From positions 9,329 to 73,328 of the forward strand of contig JAFAFW010000043.1 of NCBI GenBank assembly GCA_023423275.1: 64,000 nt of DNA, written 5' to 3'. Below are positions 26,475-34,894 of this stretch, piece by piece. Source of the stretch: Pseudomonadota bacterium. Its GTDB lineage: Bacteria; Pseudomonadota; Alphaproteobacteria; Rhizobiales; Hyphomicrobiaceae. A program made the position numbers and the translations under genes. Every line of letters starts with the position of its first letter. The first letter of the stretch is position 1. The notes beneath the pieces were generated by a model that was not told the DNA's origin, ran no database searches, and worked only from the letters and a program-made list of their open reading frames with translations.

Positions 26475-27413
26475 GTGAAGGACATGTTGCCCGAACACGC
26501 TTTGCTGAAAGATGAGAACACCTCATCGAGCATCACTGCGGTGATTCTCACGCTCAACGAGGAGCTTCACCTCGCCCGCTGCCTTGATAGCGCCCGCGAG
26601 GTCGCCAGCCGTATTGTCGTCATCGATAGTTTCTCTAGCGACCGGACTGTCGATATCGCGCGGGATTTCGGCGCCGAGGTGCACGAACGCGCTTTTCTGA
26701 ATCAAGCCGAACAATTGCAATGGGCTCTCGATGCTTGCGACCTCGGAACCGGATGGATCTTGCGGCTCGATGCAGACGAATATCTCGAGCCGGCCTTAGT
26801 CCATGAAATTCGCGATCGGCTCTCCTCCCTTCCCGACACCATCACCGGAGTGTACCTCAAGCGAAAATTGATATTCCGCGATCGATGGATCCGCTTCGGC
26901 GGATACTATCCGACGCGATTGCTGCGGCTCTGGCGCGTCGGAAACGCGAAGGTTCCACCGACATGGATGGACGAGCATACCATCCTCAAGGAGGGGCACA
27001 GCGCGACGTTCACGCATGACTTCTGCGATCACAGTCTAAAGGACATCACGCACTGGACGGAGAAACATAATCGGTACGCGACGCGTAAAATGGTCGATTT
27101 CATTGCGCGCGAATATCAGCTGCTTGACCAGAACACCACGACCTCCGCCCTCACATGGCAGCGCGCATTTCGTAATGCCGTTTTCCGGCGAACGCCGCTC
27201 TTCCTCCGAAGCCTGCTGTATTTTCTTTATCGTTACATGATCCGGCTGGGATTTCTCGATGGCGGCAACGGGCTCCTCTGGCACGGCCTCCAGGGCTTCT
27301 GGTATCACCTGCTGACTGATGCGAAAATCGCCGAAGCCCGCACTCACATTCGCAAACACGGCATCGACAGCTTCAAGGCTCATCTCAAGCAGCGTCACGG
27401 GATTGCGCTGTGA
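26475..27413 (+). CDS. Glycosyltransferase family 2 (WaaE/KdtX-like)
   Basis: 312 residues. A single GT-A domain has SSITAVILTLNEELHLARCLDSA, VVIDSFSSDRTVDIARDFGA and LRLDADEYLEP with the metal-binding DAD, followed by a C-terminal region of amphipathic helices around LRSLLYFLYRYMIRLGFLDGGNGLLW. This architecture is that of WaaE/KdtX-type glucosyltransferases. The GTG at 26475 has a purine-rich GGGAGAGG upstream, while ATG 26484 is an alternative. The stop overlaps the next start, so it belongs to the same transcription unit. Confidence 0.86.
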   Translation: MKDMLPEHALLKDENTSSSITAVILTLNEELHLARCLDSAREVASRIVVIDSFSSDRTVDIARDFGAEVHERAFLNQAEQLQWALDACDLGTGWILRLDADEYLEPALVHEIRDRLSSLPDTITGVYLKRKLIFRDRWIRFGGYYPTRLLRLWRVGNAKVPPTWMDEHTILKEGHSATFTHDFCDHSLKDITHWTEKHNRYATRKMVDFIAREYQLLDQNTTTSALTWQRAFRNAVFRRTPLFLRSLLYFLYRYMIRLGFLDGGNGLLWHGLQGFWYHLLTDAKIAEARTHIRKHGIDSFKAHLKQRHGIAL

Positions 27414-28624
27414 TGGCACGCCCCAAGCCAATCATCCTGGTACTGATGGGCGGCTATTGGCCAAGTCACGAGGCCACCGGCCCGAACCAGAACCTCAAAC
27501 ACATGCTGTCTGCACTGGCAGATGACTTCACGTTCAAGGTGGTCGCGCGTGACCGACCGCCAGGTGCTCCTATTGCATCAGCGCCATGCGATAGCTGGGT
27601 CGATCAGGAGACGGCGCAGGTCCGATATTGCCCCGTATCACTGTATGGTGCGCGCGGATTAGCCACCATCCTGCGCTCTACCCCACATGACGTGCTGGCG
27701 CTGAACGGTTTCTTCGACCGCGAATTCACAATCCCGACATTGCTTCTTCGGCGTCTTGGGCTCGTGCCGCGAATGCCGACCATTCTGAGCGTCCACGGAG
27801 AGATGGGGGCTGGCGCGCTCCGCCTGAAAAGCGGACGCAAGCAGACCTACCTCGCGTTTTCACGTCAGACGGGTCTTTTGCGCGACGTCTGGATGCATGC
27901 CACAAGCGAGCATGAGGCCAATGACATCGCAGCCCAACGCCTCATGACTAGCGGGCTCCTTCGCGCCCCAAACCTCTGCCGCCTCGTCTCCCCGGCCCGT
28001 ATCAGTGCAAACACAGACCAAGGTGGGCACGGCATCCGACTGGTCTTCGTCGGCCGCATCGCGCGGGTGAAAAATCTGGACTTCGCGATCACCGTCCTTC
28101 GCGACGTTCGTACGCCTGTCACGTTCGAAATTTTCGGTCCCGCCGTCGAACCGGATTACTGGTCCGCGATTCAGGAACAGATCGTTCGGCTGCCACCCCA
28201 CATCCGCGTGCACCACCGGGGCGAAATTGCCAACGACGACGTCCCTGATCGGATCGCCGGCGCCGATGCGTTCTTTCTGCCGACGCTCGGCGAAAACTTC
28301 GGGCACGCGATCTTCGAGGCCTTGTCGTGCGGCGTACCCGTGCTGATCAGCGATCGTACGCCGTGGCGGAGCCTTGAAGATCAGTCGGCAGGCTGGAGTC
28401 TCCCACTGGACAAACCGCAGGCCTTCGTGAGCGCGGTAGAACGTTTTGCTGCGATATCAAGCCAGGAACGCGCGGTGTTCTCCGCCGGGGCCCGCGCACT
28501 CGCAGAACGCTTCGTCGCGACGTCCGACTCCACCGCGGCCGCCCGGCGCATGTTCGAGACGGTCTTATCTCAGGACGCCGCGACTTATTCGGTCGACGCG
28601 TCCCGTCCCATGGCTGCAGAATGA
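27413..28624 (+). CDS. Glycosyltransferase family 4
   Basis: 403 residues from ATG 27413, with GTG 27410 as alternative. GT-B features: MGGYWPSHEATGPNQNLKHML near the N-terminus, LSVHGEMGAGALRL, the C-terminal domain start IRLVFVGRIARVKNLDFAI, and FFLPTLGENFGHAIFEALSCGVPV, the classic E-x7-E nucleotide-sugar motif of GT4. It probably adds one sugar of the EPS repeat unit on the cytoplasmic face. TGATG coupling with the upstream gene and a 4-base overlap with the next indicate a continuous operon. Confidence 0.88.
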   Translation: MARPKPIILVLMGGYWPSHEATGPNQNLKHMLSALADDFTFKVVARDRPPGAPIASAPCDSWVDQETAQVRYCPVSLYGARGLATILRSTPHDVLALNGFFDREFTIPTLLLRRLGLVPRMPTILSVHGEMGAGALRLKSGRKQTYLAFSRQTGLLRDVWMHATSEHEANDIAAQRLMTSGLLRAPNLCRLVSPARISANTDQGGHGIRLVFVGRIARVKNLDFAITVLRDVRTPVTFEIFGPAVEPDYWSAIQEQIVRLPPHIRVHHRGEIANDDVPDRIAGADAFFLPTLGENFGHAIFEALSCGVPVLISDRTPWRSLEDQSAGWSLPLDKPQAFVSAVERFAAISSQERAVFSAGARALAERFVATSDSTAAARRMFETVLSQDAATYSVDASRPMAAE

Positions 28625-29673
28625 AGGATATGCCCCACAACAGCCGCACGCCGGTGATGGTGATTGCTGGCGAATTCTGGCGCGGATCGACCGGATTAGG
28701 TCTGGCTGATGGATTTCGCCGCTGCGGCTGGGCCGTCCGCGAAATCGATATTCAGCACTTTTACCCCAATCTCGGCAATCGCTTCGTGGCGCGTGCAGTC
28801 CGGCGTGCCCTGTCTCCCCTTGCCGATGACGCTTTCCGCGCTGCGACCCTGAACGCGTGCGAAACGCTCCGTCCCGATATCTTTCTTTCCATCAAGGGCA
28901 GCGCAATCACGCTCGATCTTTTAAAGCGCATTTCGGCAACCACGTCGCAAACAGTATTGTTCTACCCCGATTTCCACTTCGATTATCCCGACGTCGATCT
29001 GAATGCTCTGGGTCAATTCGACCGGATTATCACGAGCAAGACATTTCAGATCGAATTTCTGGCCGAGCGGTTCGGATCCGAACGTGTCGCCTACATCCCG
29101 CACGGATATGCGAGCGGTGTTCACAAACCATTCCACGCATATCTGACCGAGCATGATTTTCAGGCCGACGTGCAGCACATCGGTACGTGCTCACCCTCGA
29201 AGTTGCGATGGATGTCCAGGCTTCGTCGGTCGCTGCCGGACATCCGGATACGCCTCATCGGAGCGGGATGGAAACGCGCCACTATCGGCACGGCGTTGGA
29301 GCCCAGCGTGGTCTCGGGCGACTACTACGGCTGCGGCTACAGCGCCGCCGTTCAAACTGCCCGCATCAACATTGGCGTACATTTTGGGCCTGTCGGCGAA
29401 TGGCAGGATAACGTCTCCACGCGCACCTTCGAGATTCCCGCCTGTCGCGGTTTCATGTTGCATATCGACAATGCAGAGATTCGAAACCTCTTTTCGCCGG
29501 AAACGGAAATCGATGTTTTCTCCTCGCATGACGAATTGGTTGAGAAAACGCAATTTTATCTCTCACATCCGGATTTACGCGCAGACATGATCGCGCGCGC
29601 CTACCAGCGCGCGGTACCCGCGTACAGCTATGACGCCCGCGCCAAAGACTTGCTCGATATCATCCGTAAATGA
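28621..29673 (+). CDS. CgeB-like glycosyltransferase
   Basis: 350 residues related to the CgeB/glycosyl transferase 1_2 group. Recognisable are VIAGEFWRGSTGLGLADGFRR, a central LFYPDFHFDYPDVD (aspartate-rich), IPHGYASGVHKP, QHIGTCSPSKLRWMSRLRR, and a C-terminal NVSTRTFEIPACRGFMLHIDNAEI followed by ETEIDVFSSHDEL, the usual end of the family's donor-binding domain. It overlaps the upstream GT4 by 4 bases. It is the last plus-strand gene before the antisense DUF2793 gene. Confidence 0.83.
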   Translation: MKDMPHNSRTPVMVIAGEFWRGSTGLGLADGFRRCGWAVREIDIQHFYPNLGNRFVARAVRRALSPLADDAFRAATLNACETLRPDIFLSIKGSAITLDLLKRISATTSQTVLFYPDFHFDYPDVDLNALGQFDRIITSKTFQIEFLAERFGSERVAYIPHGYASGVHKPFHAYLTEHDFQADVQHIGTCSPSKLRWMSRLRRSLPDIRIRLIGAGWKRATIGTALEPSVVSGDYYGCGYSAAVQTARINIGVHFGPVGEWQDNVSTRTFEIPACRGFMLHIDNAEIRNLFSPETEIDVFSSHDELVEKTQFYLSHPDLRADMIARAYQRAVPAYSYDARAKDLLDIIRK

Positions 29674-29681
29674 CACACCCT

Positions 29682-31331
29682 CTACGAAAGAACCGCCAAC
29701 TTGCGCACCGTACCGCTGCTGTCCTTGATCTCGATGTAGCCTGTGACGGTCTCCGCGCCGATCGTGGCGTGCGTGCCGAATTTGACGCGCCCGTCTCCGG
29801 CAGGAGCCAGCGCCACGTCCATATCCTCCGCACCTGTTCCCGCCGTCTCGGCCGCCAGCTTCACCGTATCGCCGTCGCACGCCAGCGCGGCCCGCTCGTA
29901 GTTCCCGGCATCCGTATAAGTCTCGTAGACGCGCAAGGCCTGCGAGGTGGTGCCGTTGCGCAGGGCCAGCCGGCCCGCAGAGTCGCGCCAAAGAGCCAGA
30001 TCGCGCGGCCCCTTCGCCTCACTGGCGGAGGCCGACCACGCGATATCGGCATCGGCCCGCACCGCAATCCCGTAGTTCGGCCCCAGGGGCCCACCGACAG
30101 CAACGGTCGAGTCGGTTCCGTCCGGAGTGCCGCCACCGAACCAGACCGTTCCCCAGTTGTGGCTCTTGCCCGACAGACTGCTGACGCGCACATGCTCGAG
30201 AAGATCGATGCGGTCCGCCAGCAGCTCCACCTTGGCATTGCCGCCGAGATCATGATTGCGCGTAATGCGGAAGCTGTTGTCGTCACCGTTGCGATAGCCG
30301 ATCGACCATTCCGCGGTTCCGGGTTTCTCGTATCGGCTGTAGGCATCACCGCCTCCGCCGGGCAGGATGCGATAGACAGCCCGCGCATGTGCGATCGAAT
30401 TCCCGCTCGTGTCGTTGTGCTGATAAATCGACGTCAGCGGACCCGCCTGATCCGTCTGGAAATTCATCGCGATCGCGTACGGGTGGCTGTCGCCGTTCAG
30501 AGCAATCAGCACGCCGGAGTGGTTTTCTCCGACTTCGCCGTCGATCTGCAGAAGGACGTTCTTGGGATTGTCCGTCGTCCCCGTGAACCACGCCTCGCGG
30601 CCTTTGAAATAACCGGCCGTAGCGTCGATTTCCGCGTTGGCGATATCAAACTTGAAGACGGAACTTCCCTCGCTGTCGACCAGATCCACCTGATCCGCAC
30701 TCAGCGCAATACCATCCGGCGCTATGGTCATGCTCTCGCGCCAGGCGCTGCCGTCTTCGCTCACCTTGATGTGGAAGTCATCATCGCCCGCGGTGCCCAT
30801 CTCGGCCCGTCCGGAATAGCCGGTCTGGAACAGCAGACTCGCCGTATCGGTCGCTTCGGCCTTGTTGAGCTTGAGCTGATGGCCGGCTCCGGCGTGATTG
30901 AAAAGAGAGGCGGCCGACGACAGCGACAGCCTGTTGGCCTCATCGGCCGTCGCGTTGATGCCGACGAACTCGACGGGATTCGTGCCACCTCCGGCACCAA
31001 CCCAGGCGGAGCCATCCCAGGCCATCAGCATAGCGTCCTCTGCGACCCATGCCATCCAGCCGACGCGGGGCGCATAGAACGCCCAGGCGCCGTCCTGGAA
31101 CGCGGCGACCTCGGCGTCATGCCCTTCCCAATCGCCGTACGCATCGGTGCCAACGATATAGCGAACACCATCGGCGGGCGTTTCCGGAGGACTGGCCAAA
31201 TCCATCGCCAGCACCGAGAGTTGCACAAGCGCGTCGAGAAAGCGGATCGCTTCGTTATGCGTGACGTGCTTTTGCGCCTGCGCGGGCATGATGTACGGCA
31301 GCGCGAGATTGGGCGTGATGTCGTCGGCCAT
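29682..31331 (-). CDS. DUF2793 family protein (phage-tail-associated) inside the EPS cluster
   Basis: 549 residues. The N-terminal 110 residues match DUF2793: LALPYIMPAQAQKHVTHNEAIRFLDALVQLSVL, then PADGVRYIVG and EVAAFQDGAWAFYAPRVGWMAWV. Such proteins occur in phage tail or gene-transfer-agent gene sets and in surface loci. The middle and end are beta-rich, with repeated glycine/aspartate turns and a final GYIEIKDSSGTVRKLAVL that resembles the ends of tail-fibre proteins. No signal peptide is seen. It is encoded antisense to the flanking glycosyl genes, with only 8 bases to the CgeB-like stop and no other phage genes near. The function here is unknown; a glycan-binding or spike-like role is conjecture. 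Confidence 0.82.
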   Translation of the reverse strand: MADDITPNLALPYIMPAQAQKHVTHNEAIRFLDALVQLSVLAMDLASPPETPADGVRYIVGTDAYGDWEGHDAEVAAFQDGAWAFYAPRVGWMAWVAEDAMLMAWDGSAWVGAGGGTNPVEFVGINATADEANRLSLSSAASLFNHAGAGHQLKLNKAEATDTASLLFQTGYSGRAEMGTAGDDDFHIKVSEDGSAWRESMTIAPDGIALSADQVDLVDSEGSSVFKFDIANAEIDATAGYFKGREAWFTGTTDNPKNVLLQIDGEVGENHSGVLIALNGDSHPYAIAMNFQTDQAGPLTSIYQHNDTSGNSIAHARAVYRILPGGGGDAYSRYEKPGTAEWSIGYRNGDDNSFRITRNHDLGGNAKVELLADRIDLLEHVRVSSLSGKSHNWGTVWFGGGTPDGTDSTVAVGGPLGPNYGIAVRADADIAWSASASEAKGPRDLALWRDSAGRLALRNGTTSQALRVYETYTDAGNYERAALACDGDTVKLAAETAGTGAEDMDVALAPAGDGRVKFGTHATIGAETVTGYIEIKDSSGTVRKLAVLS

Positions 31332-31428
31332 GATGTCCCAGCTCGATCAATTGCAGAAGGAAGACTAGGAGGGAATGCGCATGCGGGGATAAGTGCGGCA
31401 GGTTCGCGATGTTTGCTGGAGGTGCGCG

Positions 31429-32280
31429 GTGCCCTCTAATCGTGCGCTCCCGCTTCCTGGCTTACTCAGACGCGCGGCCGAAATCCTCAGCCGCAATGTC
31501 AGCTTCCAGGCGCATCTTCCAGCCCGCTACGGCCACCGGCCGATCATCGTGTCGCCCGCGAACAATCTTTCTATTCTACATCCAGGCGTCCGACGGTTCG
31601 ACCCGTTTCTGTTCGCCTTGGTCGAGCGTTTCGTGCTCCCGCACAGTATCGTTTGGGATATCGGCGCCAACATGGGCGTGTTCTCTCTGGCGGCCGCACA
31701 CGTTGCCCGCAACGGACGCGTGCTCGCGATCGAGCCGGACCCGTTCAATCAGCACCTGCTCGCGCGCACCCTCGCGCTGGCGACCAACGCTGATCTGGCG
31801 CTCGAAGTCCTGCCGGTTGCGGTCTCCCACAGCGTCGGCACGACGTGGCTGCGAATTGCGAAGCGCGGACGCGCGGCCAACTCGCTTGTGGGGGCATCGA
31901 ATGGCACACAGATGGGCGGTGTCCGCGCCGAACTGAGCGTCATGACGGTCACGCTCGACTGGCTGCTCGAGCGGCATCCGGCCCCTCACGTCATCAAATG
32001 CGATGCAGAAGGAGCCGAGCACTGGATTTTGCAGGGGGGCGAACGTCTGATGCATGCCGTACGTCCGGCCATCATCTTCGAGCTGACACATCCCAACGCA
32101 CCTGCGTGCGCCGCGCTTCTGAAACGCAGCGACTATGTCGCGTACAGCGCGGTTGCCGGGCCTTCGGCAAAGCCAATCGACGATCTAAACGCCGAGAGCG
32201 AAATTATCGCCGTGCCGCGTGAACGTCACCACACGCTGCAAGCCATCCATCAATCATCGGTCGTCAGCCGTGCGGATTGA
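31429..32280 (+). CDS. FkbM family SAM-dependent methyltransferase
   Basis: 283 residues from the GTG at 31429, which has a strong GGAGG site six bases upstream. An alternative GTG at 31393 lacks this. The SAM-binding motif is VWDIGANMGVFSLAAA followed by VLAIEPDPFN; the family end motif is IKCDAEGAEHWILQGGE (acidic loop with D/E). It probably O-methylates a sugar of the EPS repeat unit. It is divergent from the DUF2793 gene and overlaps the next membrane protein gene. Confidence 0.87.
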   Translation: MPSNRALPLPGLLRRAAEILSRNVSFQAHLPARYGHRPIIVSPANNLSILHPGVRRFDPFLFALVERFVLPHSIVWDIGANMGVFSLAAAHVARNGRVLAIEPDPFNQHLLARTLALATNADLALEVLPVAVSHSVGTTWLRIAKRGRAANSLVGASNGTQMGGVRAELSVMTVTLDWLLERHPAPHVIKCDAEGAEHWILQGGERLMHAVRPAIIFELTHPNAPACAALLKRSDYVAYSAVAGPSAKPIDDLNAESEIIAVPRERHHTLQAIHQSSVVSRAD

Positions 32281-33781
32281 CCGGACAACGGATCTCTCCG
32301 CCGCCTTGACCGACGTGCATGCGCTCGGGCCCGCGCTCCTGTTCCTGCTGGCAGCGACCTCCCACAACAACGCTTTGCTGGTTATCGGACTGGCGTGGGC
32401 GTTCTGCGAATCGATGGTCCGTCTGCTCGATGGTCTCGTCTTTCGTCTGAACCGCTTCTCGTTCGTCGGCATGGTCGGCGCGGCGACCTCGGCGACATTT
32501 CTCGGCGGCGCGCTTCCGATTCAAATCGAGGTCGTGCTTTACGGCGCCGCGATCACGCCTCCCGCTGATGCGCAATATGTTTTCAACACCGATGCCAGCC
32601 TGACGGCCTCCGTTGCTCTTTACCTGACAGCGTTCCGCTATGTCAGTGGAATCCTGGCCTGCTGGGACCGCCCGCGATGGCAGCGCGCCCTCGGCAGTTT
32701 GTGGGCGGAACTCGCTCATCCGCGAACCCTGAGTCTCGCATTCGCGCCCGCGATCCTGCTGGCCATCACGCTCGTCTTCGCCGGGCTGCTGATCTCAGGA
32801 TGGATTGCTGTCAACGCCACGTACGTCGTGACAGACGGATCTGCCGAAACACCGATCTGGCTGTCGCTCCTCTTCACCGCCTTGCCGACCCTGGCGATGC
32901 TGGCTGTCGTCATTGGCACTTCGCGAAGAAACAGCATCATCGTGCAAGCAGGAGCTTTATGCTCCCTCGTTACCGCGCTCACCTTTGCGTTCGCGTTCGG
33001 GCGCCGGACGTTCCTGTTTACGCTGCTTCTCGCCTTGGCGACGTGGTTCTGGCTGCACCCGCGCGCAGTGAAGCCGCGCATGATCTTGATGGCTGCCGTG
33101 TGCGGCATCCCAATGTTGTTGGCCGTTTCAATAGGATTTCAAGCCGCGCGGCTGGCCCAGGGGGACCTGGCCGACGTCATGGAGCAGCCGTCGATTCTCG
33201 ATATCGTCAGCTCCGAAGCTTTTCTCCTGCGCATGCCGATGACGGCTGCCGACGGGTGGTCGGACTTTGTGGCGCGCGCCTATTCCATCAGTTTCTTCGT
33301 CGACATTTTCGAGCGCTTCACACCGGAACACGTCACGATGGGGCAGCTCTTCGCACTGAGCGGCCCGCTGCGCACGATCCCAAGTCTGCTCTGGCCCGAC
33401 AAGCTTCACATCCTCGCCGACTACGCCGCACCTGAACATCCCGTGCAACGATTGCTGATGCTGTATGAAACGGATCAGGCGATGCCGATCGCAATCATCG
33501 GATACGTCGACTGGTGGCTGTTTGGCGCGCTGATTTCTCCCCTGATCGTCCTTGCGATCAGTTTTGCCTTCGTCACGATGGCATCATCGTCCCGGCACGT
33601 CGTCGCAAAGCTGGCAGCAGTAGCATCCGCGATCATCATGGCGTGGAATGCCGAATTCGAGTTCGCCGCCGCGTTCGTTTATCTGCGATTTGCCCTTCTC
33701 ATCTATTTCGTCTGCGCCATCCTTGGTGCGATGTTCGTAAAGCGATCCGCGGCCCCGCACATGCGCGAGCGGCTGCGATGA
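32270..33781 (+). CDS. Multi-TM protein, second oligosaccharide polymerase candidate
   Basis: 503 residues from GTG 32270; GTG 32219 would add 17 residues and overlap the FkbM gene by 62 bases. About 10-12 membrane helices are visible, with a long hydrophilic loop at about 310-400 (FFVDIFERFTPEHVTMGQL, GPLRTIPSLLWPDK). The layout resembles oligosaccharide repeat-unit polymerases (Wzy-like), but I see no decisive motif. It is coupled to the following oxidoreductase by an ATGA overlap. It could alternatively be an acyl or sugar transferase subunit. Confidence 0.65.
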   Translation: MRIDRTTDLSAALTDVHALGPALLFLLAATSHNNALLVIGLAWAFCESMVRLLDGLVFRLNRFSFVGMVGAATSATFLGGALPIQIEVVLYGAAITPPADAQYVFNTDASLTASVALYLTAFRYVSGILACWDRPRWQRALGSLWAELAHPRTLSLAFAPAILLAITLVFAGLLISGWIAVNATYVVTDGSAETPIWLSLLFTALPTLAMLAVVIGTSRRNSIIVQAGALCSLVTALTFAFAFGRRTFLFTLLLALATWFWLHPRAVKPRMILMAAVCGIPMLLAVSIGFQAARLAQGDLADVMEQPSILDIVSSEAFLLRMPMTAADGWSDFVARAYSISFFVDIFERFTPEHVTMGQLFALSGPLRTIPSLLWPDKLHILADYAAPEHPVQRLLMLYETDQAMPIAIIGYVDWWLFGALISPLIVLAISFAFVTMASSSRHVVAKLAAVASAIIMAWNAEFEFAAAFVYLRFALLIYFVCAILGAMFVKRSAAPHMRERLR

Positions 33782-34875
33782 TTTTCCACCCCGTGCGGAA
33801 ACTCGCCCGGTTCGGCGCGATTTATGGCCCGCGTCGTGCGCTGTTGAAGGCGGCCGGTCGACTGCGCCTCGGACGCTCCACCCTCCTGGGTTTCAGCAGG
33901 CGGGAGGCAAACAGGGACATCGGACTGATCGGCTGCGGGCAATTCGCATTCTCGACCATCGGCTATGTCATCGCTTCGAAATTCGACCAGCGTATCATGG
34001 CCTGTTACGATATCGACGCTAACGCGGCTGCCACACTGGCTCGATTTTATGACGCCGCGGATTGCAAATCCGCACAGGCCATTTTTACCGACCCCACAAT
34101 TAGGATTGTTTACATCGCCTCCAATCACGCAAGCCATACGGACTATGCGATCGATGCTTTGCGGGCAGGAAAAGACGTTTATGTAGAAAAGCCGATCGCC
34201 GTCACCGCCAGCCAACTCGATCGGCTGCTCGCGGCGCGGGATGCCGCGACCGGGCGTCTGTTCACCGGATATAACCGGCCGTTCTCGCCCGCGATGCGTG
34301 AACTGCGAACCCTCTGCCGGACGGCCAAAGGCCCGCTCACACTGTCCTGCATGGTTGTCGGACACACGATCCCGCGCGATCATTGGTATCGCGATCCGGC
34401 CGAAGGCACACGCGTTTGCGGCAATCTCGGCCATTGGCTCGATCTCGCGATACACATTCTGAGTTGGACGGCGTGTCCCCGCGATTGGCACATCAGTTGC
34501 CGATGGAGCGATGCCACCGAGCGCGACGACAATCTCTCGATCACGCTGACGAGCGATGCGGGCGATCTCGTTTCCATCGTTCTGAGCGCACGCAGCGAAC
34601 CGTTCGAGGGCGTGCAGGAAATCATCACGCTTCAGTGGGGCGATGTCATCGCCACCATCGACGATTTCCGCAGCATGCGGGTGCAAGTTGGCCCACGCGT
34701 CATCCGTCGGTCCTACCGGCCGAAGGACGTCGGTCACGAGGCCGCCATCCTGCAGCCCTTCCAAGGTCCCGAACGCGATTTCCGCGAGATCGTGCAGTCA
34801 ACGGAGTTGATGCTGCGGATTGCCGATATGGTGCGGAATGGAGAAACGGATGCGCGCTTCTCCATCTTGCGGTGA
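33778..34875 (+). CDS. Gfo/Idh/MocA family oxidoreductase
   Basis: 365 residues. A 40-residue basic leader precedes the Rossmann fold (IGLIGCGQFAFSTIGYVIASKF). The catalytic-region motif is VEKPIAVTASQ, followed by FTGYNRPFSPAM and HWYRDPAEGTRVCGNLGHWLDLA. It strongly resembles the C-terminal half of the bi-domain enzyme at 24344-26470 (both have G-x-x-x-P-x-DHW and EG-x-R-x-x-G-x-x-x-H-x-x-D patterns), so the two look like paralogues acting on related sugars. NAD(P)-dependent oxidation or epimerisation of a sugar nucleotide is likely. It is convergent with the flippase gene. Confidence 0.87.
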   Translation: MIFHPVRKLARFGAIYGPRRALLKAAGRLRLGRSTLLGFSRREANRDIGLIGCGQFAFSTIGYVIASKFDQRIMACYDIDANAAATLARFYDAADCKSAQAIFTDPTIRIVYIASNHASHTDYAIDALRAGKDVYVEKPIAVTASQLDRLLAARDAATGRLFTGYNRPFSPAMRELRTLCRTAKGPLTLSCMVVGHTIPRDHWYRDPAEGTRVCGNLGHWLDLAIHILSWTACPRDWHISCRWSDATERDDNLSITLTSDAGDLVSIVLSARSEPFEGVQEIITLQWGDVIATIDDFRSMRVQVGPRVIRRSYRPKDVGHEAAILQPFQGPERDFREIVQSTELMLRIADMVRNGETDARFSILR

Positions 34876-34894
34876 GCTGAAGTCCGGCCCTTGA

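Noticed and set aside
29682..31331. Prophage or gene-transfer-agent remnant
   Set aside because: Only one phage-associated gene is present; terminase, capsid, portal and other tail genes are absent in the window.
29670..31439. 589-codon plus-strand open frame opposite the DUF2793 gene
   Set aside because: The minus strand carries a recognisable family, while this frame is Arg/Gly/Ala-rich shadow coding; it would also overlap the CgeB-like gene end.
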